Shown: one piece after another, positions 8,610-15,658 of the stretch
How the letters are laid out: every line of letters starts with the position of its first letter
Position numbering within the stretch: position 1 is the stretch's first letter
DNA from: Anaeromassilibacillus sp. An200
Lineage (GTDB): Bacteria > Bacillota > Clostridia > Oscillospirales > Acutalibacteraceae
NCBI RefSeq assembly: GCF_002160025.1
Contig: NZ_NFJU01000014.1
Coordinates: forward strand, 1 to 64,000
Direction of reading: 5' to 3'
Length of the DNA stretch: 64,000 bases
Position numbers and translations under genes: made by a program
The notes under the pieces: model-generated
Database searches by the model: none
What the model was told of the DNA's origin: nothing
The model's input: only the letters and a program-made list of their open reading frames with translations

Positions 8610-9199
8610 AGTAGTACCTCCAAATATTGGCGCAGTACTCCCGACACCCTCATCTGATGGGCATACTCATCCAGCCGGTTCAAGTCCTTCTTCGGGCTGG
8701 CGGCGTACTGTTTCAGCGCCGATAAAAATGTCTCCGTCCCAATCTTGTTACGGCTGCGGATTACATCGCAGATGGTGCGCTCCAAATCGTAGCAGGGAAC
8801 GGGATTTCCAGCGGGAGTTTCCAGCATTGTTTTGCCCAGCTCGAACAGCTCCGGCTTGATGTAGTACACCTTGCACTCCGCCTTGATGGCCGCAGACGGA
8901 ATGCAGCCAGAGGGCGCAGTTACGGTGTGCTCAAAGGGTGTCCGGTCGGAAATTCCATGAAGAAACAGCGCCGTCTCGTGGGAAAAAATAATGTTTTTCG
9001 ACCGGCGGCTGATGGACAGTAATTCGTCCTGCATATCCTCCGGGAGAACATATTGCCCCTTGACGATGCGGTGAATCTTTTCTGCTTTGCACAGCTTATA
9101 GAGCATCGCTTTGGAAATGCCGTACTGCGCCGCCGTTTTCGTTTCGATGATGCCGCCGTTTTTATTCGCAATCGCGGCCAGTTCCGCCATATAGTCCAT
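8606..9199 (-). CDS. abiEi: AbiEi-type antitoxin, winged helix
   Basis: 197 residues. The N terminus (about residues 5-60) is a winged helix-turn-helix like that of AbiEi, with YGISKAMLYKLCKAEKI as the recognition region; the rest matches the AbiEi C-terminal antitoxin domain in layout (SHETALFLHGISDR, YDLERTICDV). In characterised systems it represses its own operon and counteracts AbiEii without binding it directly. The start at 9199 is preferred to 9220 because GAGGTGAGCGG precedes it and it fits the promoter at 9230-9258. It is the first gene of the cargo strand; translation is coupled to the toxin. Confidence 0.9.
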   Translation of the reverse strand: MDYMAELAAIANKNGGIIETKTAAQYGISKAMLYKLCKAEKIHRIVKGQYVLPEDMQDELLSISRRSKNIIFSHETALFLHGISDRTPFEHTVTAPSGCIPSAAIKAECKVYYIKPELFELGKTMLETPAGNPVPCYDLERTICDVIRSRNKIGTETFLSALKQYAASPKKDLNRLDEYAHQMRVSGVLRQYLEVLL

Positions 9200-9229
9200 C
9201 CGCTCACCTCGCAATAACAACCTGATAAT

Positions 9230-9258
9230 AGTATATCCAAAATCACGATGATAGTCAA
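9230..9258 (-). promoter_or_regulatory. Promoter of the AbiE/type III R-M cargo strand
   Basis: On the minus strand TTGACT (9253-9258), 17 bp, TATACT (9230-9235), about 30 bp before the abiEi start. Confidence 0.65.
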
Positions 9259-9260
9259 CG

Positions 9261-9274
9261 GTTGCATTGGCAAC
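9261..9274. promoter_or_regulatory. Inverted repeat abutting the AbiE promoter, possible operator
   Basis: GTTGC, four bases, GCAAC directly upstream of the -35 box. Known AbiEi proteins bind inverted repeats at their promoters, so this is a candidate autoregulation site. Confidence 0.35.
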
Positions 9275-9338
9275 ATCAAGATAAAATTGAAGCCGATACT
9301 ATGATGTAAGTCAATTCTCGTTACGAGTTAACAGGGGT

Positions 9339-9396
9339 TTGGGTGCTCCCAACAAGAACCAATGAGCAGAACGCCCAACAGGCAGGATTGCTCATT
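9339..9396. other. Candidate transfer origin (oriT) region
   Basis: Between the divergent gene sets and upstream of mobC lie two inverted repeats: TTGGG/CCCAA (9339-9352) and AATGAGCA/TGCTCATT (9361-9368 with 9389-9396). MobC-dependent origins commonly sit here. No nick site can be assigned. Confidence 0.35.
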
Positions 9397-9461
9397 TCGC
9401 CGGTGTGTACGGACAGCGGCTGTGCTTGCTGTTCTCTGAAATTTCATATCCGCAGATTACG

Positions 9462-9502
9462 ATGCTTCCGCTTTTTCCAAGGCCGGGAGCATTTTTATTT
9501 TT
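9462..9502 (+). terminator. Terminator-like hairpin upstream of mobC
   Basis: ATGCTTCC (9462-9469) pairs with GGGAGCAT (9485-9492), followed by TTTTATTTTT. It would end a short transcript from the 9300-9460 region, which could be a leader or small RNA. Confidence 0.5.
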
Positions 9503-9531
9503 AAGCAGACCCCTGTTTTTCTCGGAGAAAA

Positions 9532-9605
9532 TGTCCGTTGTAAATTGAAAAGTTTTTTGGGGAGATCCCCCCCAATTCACAAAAAATTGTCCGTTGTAGT
9601 TTGAA
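9532..9605 (+). repeat. Pair of 18-bp direct repeats before mobC
   Basis: TGTCCGTTGTA..TTGAA occurs at 9532-9549 and 9588-9605 with 16 of 18 matches. Between them is a short GGGG/CCCC hairpin. Possible binding sites for MobC or a replication protein. Confidence 0.5.
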
Positions 9606-9620
9606 GGAGACGAATATCCA

Positions 9621-9950
9621 ATGGCTGAACGCACAAGGCCGATCCGCATCGAGTTCTGCGTCACCGAGCAGGAGCGTCAGCTTATCCAAAGCAAGATGGC
9701 TCAGCTCGGTACTAAGAACATGGGCGCATATCTCAGAAAAATGGCAATCGACGGCTACATCATCAAAGTGGATTACACCCAGCAGAAAAAGCTGGCCGCA
9801 GCCGTCAGCCGGGTTGCCAGCAATATCAACCAGATTTGCCGCCGGATCAACAGCACCGGGCATCTCTACGCTGAGGATGTTGAGGAGCTGAAAGAACGGC
9901 AAGTCGAGATTTGGTCGCTGCTCAAAGAAAACCAGCGAAAGGAATTGTAA
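9621..9950 (+). CDS. mobC: MobC-like relaxosome protein
   Basis: 109 residues. The N-terminal RPIRIEFCVTEQERQLI resembles a ribbon-helix-helix strand, and the middle carries the MobC pattern (MGAYLRKMAIDGYIIKVDY, then a helix with ASNINQICRRINSTG). Such proteins bind oriT and help the relaxase nick DNA. GAAGGAGA lies about nine bases upstream of the ATG. A relaxase gene would normally follow; here a 58-residue protein and replication genes do, so mobilisation would need an enzyme supplied in trans. Confidence 0.85.
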   Translation: MAERTRPIRIEFCVTEQERQLIQSKMAQLGTKNMGAYLRKMAIDGYIIKVDYTQQKKLAAAVSRVASNINQICRRINSTGHLYAEDVEELKERQVEIWSLLKENQRKEL

Positions 9951-9965
9951 TGACAGGAGGCCGTT

Positions 9966-10142
9966 ATGCCGCGTATGAGTAAAAAGCGAAAAGAAGAATG
10001 GGCGTTCTTTCTGAATGACCGCAGGCGCATCGCCTATAACGCCCTTTGCCGCAGGTGCGTTCACAACTGCAAGCAAAGTTTCCGTGCAATGGTGATTGTC
10101 TGCCCGCATTACCACTCCAAACGATCCCACCGCCCGCCTTAA
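9966..10142 (+). CDS. Small Cys/His-rich protein
   Basis: 58 residues, start at 9966 behind CAGGAGG. Very basic, with CRRCVHNC in the middle and CPHYH later, which could bind a metal ion. It is 15 bp after mobC and probably on the same transcript. The function is unknown; it may be a DNA-binding accessory of the element. Confidence 0.65.
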   Translation: MPRMSKKRKEEWAFFLNDRRRIAYNALCRRCVHNCKQSFRAMVIVCPHYHSKRSHRPP

Positions 10143-10211
10143 TTTCCCTTTGCCGGAAAAAGGAAGTGATGCACCATCTACTACAAAACCAACACCCCGC
10201 TGCCGCCTTTC

Positions 10212-10886
10212 GTGCCGTTGCCTCGGTTTATCCTTCGGGGAGAATACTCAATCAATGCCAAACTGCTCTATGCGCTGCTGCTGGGACGCACACAGCTCTC
10301 TCAGAAATCCGGCTGGGTTTCGGAGGATGGGGATGTCTATGTGATCTACACCATCCGGCAGATGGCAAATGACCTGAACCGGAGCGAGCGGACGGTCAAG
10401 GCCGCGCTGGCCGAGCTGGAAAATGCGGGCCTTATCACCCGTGTCCGGCAAGGCTGGAACCGGGCAAATCGTATTTTCCTGCAACTACCCGATGAGGTGC
10501 AGCTTTCTTCCCGTCCAGAGGGCAAGTTCTGCCCAATGGATGGGCTGGAATCTTCCCCTTGTATGGGGCAAAATTTGCCCATAAGTAAGAAAGAGAAGAA
10601 GAAAACAGATTCCAGTCAGAATAACAGGAGGGAGAACGCCCGCCGCTGTTTTGGACAGTATCAGAATGTTTTTCTTTTGGACAGGGAATTGGCCGATCTG
10701 CAATCCACATATCCCGGCCAATACGAGGATTACATCAACCGGCTGTCGGCCTATATGGCATCCAGCGGAAAGCACTATGCCAACCATTACGCTACAATCC
10801 GCAAGTGGCTGGACGAGGACAGCAAACCGAAGCCCGGTAAAAATTACGACTATACAGAGACCTATGAGGAAGGAGAATGTCTGTGA
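10212..10886 (+). CDS. RepA-like replication initiator, start uncertain
   Basis: At least 224 residues. The N-terminal part (FILRGEYSINAKLLYALLLGRTQLSQKSGW, then VYVIYTIRQMANDLNRSERTVKAAL) matches the winged-helix domain of plasmid/ICE replication initiator A proteins, and a helical C-terminal domain follows after a polar linker. GTG at 10212 is only the first legal start in frame and has no ribosome binding site. The frame upstream still reads family-like sequence (TIYYKTNTPLPPFVPLPRF) back to a TGA at 10167. A well-placed ATG at 10169 behind AAGGAAGTG is one base out of frame. A one-base change near 10172 would explain this. The 3' end overlaps the next gene by 10 bp. Confidence 0.8.
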   Translation: MPLPRFILRGEYSINAKLLYALLLGRTQLSQKSGWVSEDGDVYVIYTIRQMANDLNRSERTVKAALAELENAGLITRVRQGWNRANRIFLQLPDEVQLSSRPEGKFCPMDGLESSPCMGQNLPISKKEKKKTDSSQNNRRENARRCFGQYQNVFLLDRELADLQSTYPGQYEDYINRLSAYMASSGKHYANHYATIRKWLDEDSKPKPGKNYDYTETYEEGECL

Positions 10887-11740
10887 ATGTGAACCCGATT
10901 ATGGCTGCAATCGTTGAGGCAGCAGAGACCCTAAACACCGCCCCGGATGATTACATCAACCCGGATGACGGGCTGAAATACTGCGGCAAGTGCCACACGC
11001 CCAAGGAAGCCTATTTTCCCGAACAGTACCGCAAAAACGGGTTGGACAAGCACCCGATTGACTGCAAATGCGCCGCTGAGGAACGGGCGCGGCGCGAAGC
11101 GGAGCAACGGGAGCTGGAACGGCTGAACCGGATTGCCATGCTCCGCTCCGAAGCGTTCCGGGATATTCCCGCCGCCAGATGGCGGTTTGAAAATGCCGAG
11201 GTGATGACTCCACAGCTTGTTAAAGCGAGAAGATATTCCGAAAACTGGGATAGTTTCCACCAAGATGGAACCGGGCTGCTCTTGTTTGGGAATGTTGGCA
11301 CCGGGAAATCCTATGCAGCGGGCTGCATTGCCAACGCCCTGATTGAAAGAATGGTTTCCGTCCTATTTGCCGGGCTGTCCGATGTGGTGAACCGGATGCA
11401 GGGCAATTTCGGCGCTGACCGGGATGCCTACATGAAAATGCTGATGCGCCCGGAGCTGCTGATTTTGGATGACCTGGGCGCGGAGCGTAACACCAGCTTC
11501 GGCAGGGAGCGCGTGTTTGATGTGGTCAATAAGCGTTTGTTGACCGGCAAACCGATGATCGTCACCACCAACATCCCACTCTCTGTGATGCAGAAAGCTG
11601 CCGATCTGGATGAGCTCCGTATCTATGACAGGGTTTTGGAGGTCTGCATCCCCATCCAGTTTAACGGTGAGAATTTCCGAAAGGGCAATGCCGCGGAAAA
11701 TGTGAAGCGGGCAGCAAGAATTTTGAATCAGGAAAATTGA
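10877..11740 (+). CDS. DnaC/IstB-like ATP-binding protein
   Basis: 287 residues of the AAA+ helicase-loader family. An N-terminal zinc-like cluster (YCGKCHTP ... DCKCAAEE) precedes the ATPase core with GNVGTGKS (Walker A) and LILDDLGAE (Walker B), plus VTTNIPL as sensor region. It probably loads the host replicative helicase at the element's origin together with the initiator encoded just upstream, which it overlaps by 10 bp. AAGGAGAATG gives the ribosome binding site. Similar gene pairs are common in clostridial integrative elements that replicate after excision. Confidence 0.88.
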   Translation: MSVNVNPIMAAIVEAAETLNTAPDDYINPDDGLKYCGKCHTPKEAYFPEQYRKNGLDKHPIDCKCAAEERARREAEQRELERLNRIAMLRSEAFRDIPAARWRFENAEVMTPQLVKARRYSENWDSFHQDGTGLLLFGNVGTGKSYAAGCIANALIERMVSVLFAGLSDVVNRMQGNFGADRDAYMKMLMRPELLILDDLGAERNTSFGRERVFDVVNKRLLTGKPMIVTTNIPLSVMQKAADLDELRIYDRVLEVCIPIQFNGENFRKGNAAENVKRAARILNQEN

Positions 11741-11771
11741 CGAACTTCTATTCTACGAAAGGGGCAATCAA

Positions 11772-11978
11772 ATGGAAAATTCCATCGGCAAGGTGCCGAT
11801 CCACCTGAAAATGACACTCACGGCAAAGGAAGCCGCCGAATACAGCAATATCGGAATCAATAAAATCGACAGTATGCTGCGTTCTCCAAACTGCCCATTC
11901 GTACTTTTTGTGGGCAGCAAGAAATTAGTGAAGCGCAAAGAATTTGAACAGTACATCAGTCAGGTACTCGTGATCTGA
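11772..11978 (+). CDS. xis: Excisionase, Tn916 Xis-like
   Basis: 68 residues. LTAKEAAEYSNIGINKIDSMLRS is a MerR-like winged-helix start, followed by the strand FVLFVGSKKLVKRKEFEQYI, the usual pattern of Tn916-type excisionases. It bends DNA at the element ends and biases the integrase towards excision. GAAAGGGG precedes the ATG. It lies 110 bp before the integrase with a hairpin in between. Confidence 0.88.
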   Translation: MENSIGKVPIHLKMTLTAKEAAEYSNIGINKIDSMLRSPNCPFVLFVGSKKLVKRKEFEQYISQVLVI

Positions 11979-12014
11979 CATTGCATTTGAAAAATTCGCG
12001 GAGAAGCCTTGAGG

Positions 12015-12062
12015 AAAAGAGCACCATGCGCTATACTATATAGTGTAGTAGTGTGCTCTTTT
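12015..12062. terminator. Hairpin between xis and int
   Basis: AAAAGAGCAC (12015-12024) pairs with GTGCTCTTTT (12053-12062), with a further AT-rich palindrome inside. The T-rich 3' arm makes it a plausible terminator or attenuator limiting read-through from xis into int. Confidence 0.6.
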
Positions 12063-12088
12063 CTTCTCTGCGGGAAAGGAGCTCATCC

Positions 12089-13270
12089 ATGGGAAAGAAT
12101 TTCAAGGGAAAAGACTGCGGTAAGGGTATCTACCAAAGAAAGGACGGATTGTATAGCGCACGATTTGTTGATAAGGCCGGGAAGCGGCATGAGAAGTATT
12201 TTCAGACGCTGCCCGAAGCGCGAAACTGGATTGAGGACGCAAAGTACGCCGATAAGCATGACGATGTGTTTGTCGCTACCGATACGACAGTGGATGAATG
12301 GTTTGAATTCTGGATTGAAAATATTGTCGGGGATCTGGCTCCTAACACGCTCAGAAATTACCGGGAACGCTATGTCCGCAATATTCAGCCGGTCATCGGG
12401 AAGATGCTGATTGCCAATGTAAAACCGATGCACTGCAAAAAGGTGTTTATCCAGATGGATGCTGATTACGCAGGTTCCACCATTCGTCAGGCATACATCA
12501 CGATGGGGACAATGTTTAAGGCTGCGAAGATGAACGACCTGATTGCAAAGCACCCCATGGATGGCGTTCGGTTTACAAAGCCTGTTCGCGCTGTGGATGA
12601 TATTCACTATCTGACGCGGGAGGAACAGCGCCTATTTCTTGAAACAGCACGGCGCTCCCACAATTACAACCAGTATGCGCTCATCCTTGAGACCGGATTG
12701 CGCACCGGAGAAATGATTGGCTTAACATGGGATGCCATCGACTTTGAGCGCCGGACGCTTACGGTGAACAAGACCTTGGAGTTTCGTCACGCACAGAAAG
12801 TTTGGCGTGCCGGTCCTCCCAAAACTCAGCAGAGCTATCGCACTATTCCTTTGACGGATAAAGCGTATGACATTCTGAAAGAGGTGTGGGATAGCCGGAG
12901 CAGCAGAAAAGAATCCCCCCTGCTGTCACAAACGCTGGAATACATGGATAGGCGCACCGGCGTTACTTCCCGGCTTGTGATGCGGGATCTGGTCTTTATC
13001 AACTGGCGCACAGGGGAACCGGCGAAAAACAGTTCCTATGATACCCACCTCTATAAGCTTTGCGATGAAGCGGGGATCAACCGCTTTTGTATGCACGCTC
13101 TGCGCCATACCTACGCAACCCGTGCGATTGAAAGCGGAATGCAGCCGAAAGTGCTGCAAAAGCTGCTGGGGCACGCCAGCATCAAAACCACAATGGATCG
13201 GTATGTCCATGTAACCGATGAAACGCTGGATCAGGCAGTCAAGCAATTTCAACTCAGCAGCGTATGTTGA
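12089..13270 (+). CDS. int: Tyrosine integrase, Tn916 family
   Basis: 393 residues. An AP2-like arm-binding N terminus ([26 protein letters not shown]) is followed by a SAM-like core-binding domain and the catalytic domain: Arg205 in ETGLRTGE, His336 and Arg339 in HALRHTY, His362 in LLGHAS and Tyr372 in DRYVH. It would join attB and attP and, with Xis, reverse the reaction. ATG at 12089 is chosen for the AAAGGAG seven bases upstream. It ends 88 bp before attR, the usual place for the element's own integrase. No promoter of its own is obvious. Confidence 0.95.
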   Translation: MGKNFKGKDCGKGIYQRKDGLYSARFVDKAGKRHEKYFQTLPEARNWIEDAKYADKHDDVFVATDTTVDEWFEFWIENIVGDLAPNTLRNYRERYVRNIQPVIGKMLIANVKPMHCKKVFIQMDADYAGSTIRQAYITMGTMFKAAKMNDLIAKHPMDGVRFTKPVRAVDDIHYLTREEQRLFLETARRSHNYNQYALILETGLRTGEMIGLTWDAIDFERRTLTVNKTLEFRHAQKVWRAGPPKTQQSYRTIPLTDKAYDILKEVWDSRSSRKESPLLSQTLEYMDRRTGVTSRLVMRDLVFINWRTGEPAKNSSYDTHLYKLCDEAGINRFCMHALRHTYATRAIESGMQPKVLQKLLGHASIKTTMDRYVHVTDETLDQAVKQFQLSSVC

Positions 13271-13290
13271 TATAACTTAATACAAGTCAA

Positions 13291-13317
13291 TGCGTAATTG
13301 GCGTAAAAATGGCGTAG
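13291..13317. repeat. Right subterminal 27-bp repeat, probable integrase arm site
   Basis: Partner of 1401-1427 (25 of 27 identical, same orientation), lying between int and attR. Confidence 0.6.
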
Positions 13318-13357
13318 CCGCCAAAACGTCAAAGTGCGAAAAACCTTGTAAATACGG

Positions 13358-13399
13358 CATTTTTTAAGGAGAAGTGAGAATACATGAAATTAGGTATCG
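13358..13399. repeat. attR, right copy of the 42-bp attachment repeat
   Basis: Identical to 1238-1279. The ychF start codon in use (13384) and its ribosome binding site are inside it; chromosomal ychF sequence continues to the right. Confidence 0.93.
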
Positions 13400-14478
13400 T
13401 CGGTCTGCCCAACGTGGGCAAAAGCACGCTGTTCAACGCCATCACAAACGCGGGGGCGCAGGCGGCAAACTATCCGTTCTGCACCATCGAGCCGAATGTC
13501 GGCGTCGTGGCTGTGCCGGACAAGCGCCTGGACAAGCTGGCTGAGATGTACCACCCGGAGAAGTACACGCCCGCGACGATTGAGTTTGTGGATATCGCCG
13601 GGCTGGTGCGCGGCGCGTCCAAGGGAGAGGGGCTTGGCAACAAGTTCCTTGCGAACATCCGCGAGGTGGATGCGATTGTGCATGTCGTGCGCTGCTTTGT
13701 GAACGACGATATCGTGCATGTCGAGGGCAGCATCGACCCGGCCCGCGACATCGAGACGATCAACCTCGAGCTGATCCTCTCGGATATGGAGATCCTCGAT
13801 CGCCGCATCGACAAGACGCAGAAGATGCTCAAGGCCGACAAGAAATACCAGGCGGAGCTGGACTTCTTCAAGCGCGTGCGCGAGGCCCTCGACGCGGGCA
13901 AATCGGCGCGCAGTGTGGAGTGCACGCCGGAGGAGGCGGAGCTGCTCTCCACCGTCTCGCTGCTGACGAACAAGCCTGTCATTTACGCGGCGAACATGAC
14001 GGAGTCGGATTTCAAGGACGGCGTGGAGAACAATCCGTATTTCCAGGCGGTGAAGAAGATAGCGGACGAGGAGCATGCCGGTGTGCTGCCGATTTCCGCG
14101 GAGATTGAAGCGGAGATCTCCGGGCTCGAGCCGGAGGAAAAGGAACTGTTTCTCGCGGATATGGGCCTTTCCGAGTCCGGTCTGGATCGCCTGATCAACG
14201 CCTGCTACAGCCTGCTGGGCCTGATCTCCTATCTGACCGCCGGGCAGCCCGAGGTGCGCGCGTGGACGATCACGAAGGGCACGAAGGCGCCCCAGGCCGC
14301 CGGTAAGATCCATTCGGATTTTGAGCGCGGCTTCATCCGCGCCGAGGTCATCGCGTTCGACGATCTCATGGCCTGCGGCTCCATGACGGCCGCCCGCGAG
14401 AAGGGACTTGTCCGCAGCGAGGGCAAGGAGTACGTCATGCAGGACGGCGACATCGTTCTCTTCCGCTTCAACGTCTGA
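13384..14478 (+). CDS. ychF: YchF/OLA1 family ATPase, integration target
   Basis: 364 residues, the full family length. GLPNVGKST is the P-loop, DIAGLVRGASKGEGLG follows, and the C-terminal TGS region ends in MQDGDIVLFRFNV. YchF is a ribosome-associated P-loop protein of the Obg family that prefers ATP and is linked to stress responses. AAGGAG lies about eight bases before the ATG and is contributed by the att repeat. The protein sequence is unchanged by the insertion, but the gene has lost its original promoter at 1126-1154. The 88 bp between int and attR show no strong promoter, so expression may now rely on read-through from int or a weak element promoter. Confidence 0.96.
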   Translation: MKLGIVGLPNVGKSTLFNAITNAGAQAANYPFCTIEPNVGVVAVPDKRLDKLAEMYHPEKYTPATIEFVDIAGLVRGASKGEGLGNKFLANIREVDAIVHVVRCFVNDDIVHVEGSIDPARDIETINLELILSDMEILDRRIDKTQKMLKADKKYQAELDFFKRVREALDAGKSARSVECTPEEAELLSTVSLLTNKPVIYAANMTESDFKDGVENNPYFQAVKKIADEEHAGVLPISAEIEAEISGLEPEEKELFLADMGLSESGLDRLINACYSLLGLISYLTAGQPEVRAWTITKGTKAPQAAGKIHSDFERGFIRAEVIAFDDLMACGSMTAAREKGLVRSEGKEYVMQDGDIVLFRFNV

Positions 14479-14552
14479 GCAGACTGAGTCTGCGCCTGCG
14501 GCGGGCATGACGCGCACGCCGCGTCCCGCGGCGAACCATGCAGAAAAACGAC

Positions 14553-14590
14553 GGCCCTCATGCGATCTTGCGTCGCATGAGGGCCTTGTT
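14553..14590. terminator. Terminator after ychF
   Basis: A perfect 13-bp stem GGCCCTCATGCGA/TCGCATGAGGGCC (14553-14565 with 14573-14585), followed by TTGTTGTG. It lies between the convergent ychF and the next minus-strand gene. Confidence 0.75.
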
Positions 14591-14653
14591 GTGTATCCCG
14601 CGCTGTTCACACGGAGAGATACGGCAGGTTGGCTGTGATTTTGGGCCTGGTTC

Positions 14654-15268
14654 TTACATGGCTCCGCCAAAGCCGCCGCCTGTGCCGCCGGAACCACTGC
14701 CGGAGGAGACGTCCCCTCCCCCGCCGCCCGCAGGCGCGCTGGGGGCGGCTGGTGCGCTCGGTGCGCTCGGCGCGCTGGATTGTGTGCCGCCGCTGCCCGA
14801 AACATCCGGCGAACCTTCGGACTCCTGCACCTTCTCGGCGGAGGATTCCTCCTCTTCCTTTTCCAGCACGCTCTTGCAGTCCTCCGGATCCTCCTTGGGC
14901 TTGCGCATGGCCATCGCCAGCGTGTACATCCGCGGATTGTTGCGAAGCAGGAAACGCAGATCCTCCGGCGGGACGTTGTCGCCCTCGCGCAGGCTTGCGG
15001 CGATCTTGGCGCACTGCCGCAGAGTCTTCAGCTCCTTTTTCATTGCCTCAATCTGCGGATCCTTTTGCTGCTGCGGACGCATCAGGGCAATCAGCCCTTT
15101 GGATTTGGCCTTTTCCCTCTCCTTTGCACGCAGCGCGTCCACCACCGCGGCGGAAAGCTCCAGCTTATCCATACGGCTGGTGGAAAAAGAGGAGGAGCGT
15201 CCGGACTTCTCCTGCTTTTCTGTCTGCCGCATTGCCTGCGCGGCTTGCCCAATACGCGAAATCTCCAT
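14654..15268 (-). CDS. Hypothetical protein with Ser/Ala/Pro and Gly-rich tail
   Basis: 204 residues, not recognised. Residues 1-130 are charged and helical (KLELSAAVVDALRAKEREKAKSKG, then a Lys/Glu-rich helix). The rest is low complexity: acidic KEEEESSAEK, repeated SAPSAPSAP, then Gly/Ser ending in GGGFGGAM. No signal peptide or membrane segment. GGAGGAAGAAAA precedes the ATG. A hairpin at 15312-15343 lies in its 5' leader. A disordered regulatory or scaffold role is possible, but nothing in the sequence proves it. Confidence 0.7.
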   Translation of the reverse strand: MEISRIGQAAQAMRQTEKQEKSGRSSSFSTSRMDKLELSAAVVDALRAKEREKAKSKGLIALMRPQQQKDPQIEAMKKELKTLRQCAKIAASLREGDNVPPEDLRFLLRNNPRMYTLAMAMRKPKEDPEDCKSVLEKEEEESSAEKVQESEGSPDVSGSGGTQSSAPSAPSAPAAPSAPAGGGGGDVSSGSGSGGTGGGFGGAM

Positions 15269-15311
15269 TTTTCTTCCTCCTTTCCGGTTCCTGGTGAACC
15301 AGATGCCTCCT

Positions 15312-15343
15312 CCCTCCTGAAACGCTGCTGCGTCTCAGGAGGG
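15312..15343. other. Hairpin in the leader of the 204-residue protein gene
   Basis: CCCTCCTGA-A-ACGC pairs with GCGT-C-TCAGGAGGG around a four-base loop. The rest of 15344-15576 is AT-rich and holds a tandem 11-bp repeat but no gene. Confidence 0.45.
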
Positions 15344-15473
15344 GTTCGGCTATTCTTCCTCTATATGGATCTATCGTCTGCTTCTGTGGTTTTATAAGCC
15401 TTGCAAAAAAGATTTTCCGGATTTTTCGTCAAATGAACGAGTTTTTTTCGTGTGGTTGTGGAAAATTAAGGGC

Positions 15474-15495
15474 AAAGTTTTCATAAAGTTTTCAT
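15474..15495. repeat. Tandem 11-bp repeat upstream of lacI promoter
   Basis: AAAGTTTTCAT occurs twice back to back. The one-helical-turn period suits a protein binding site; no family is implied. Confidence 0.4.
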
Positions 15496-15576
15496 TTTGT
15501 CTGTATCCGGGCATGAAATACGGGGAGTCAAGCTGAAATATTAGGCAAAGCAACCATAAATTTTTACAAAAAGGGC

Positions 15577-15605
15577 TTGACTTTTATTTTTGCATGTTGT
15601 ATAAA
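15577..15605 (+). promoter_or_regulatory. Promoter of the LacI-family regulator gene
   Basis: TTGACT (15577-15582), 17 bp, TATAAA (15600-15605). Confidence 0.6.
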
Positions 15606-15618
15606 TATAAACAGAATA

Positions 15619-15628
15619 AAAACGTTTT
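15619..15628. promoter_or_regulatory. Operator palindrome AAAACGTTTT, copy 1
   Basis: Central CG palindrome typical of LacI-family operators, placed just downstream of the -10 box of the regulator gene. It recurs at 16702-16711 and within 16764-16777, which supports autoregulation. Confidence 0.6.
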
Positions 15629-15658
15629 CGGAAAGACGCGGAGGGGAGGGCGTCCGCT

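Larger units (their letters stand above)
1238..13399. mobile_element. Site-specific integrative element carrying type III R-M and AbiE modules
   Basis: The element is bounded by a perfect 42-bp direct repeat (1238-1279 and 13358-13399), giving a unit of 12,120 bp. A tyrosine integrase gene abuts the right repeat, with an excisionase upstream of it. A second, 27-bp repeat with two mismatches lies just inside each end and looks like integrase arm sites. Genes diverge from about 9200-9620: rightward mobilisation, replication and integration genes, leftward cargo. A MobC-like gene is present but no relaxase, so it is better called a mobilisable or decayed integrative element than an ICE. The repeat covers the ribosome binding site and the first 16 coding bases of ychF, so the target gene is regenerated on insertion. 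Confidence 0.92.
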
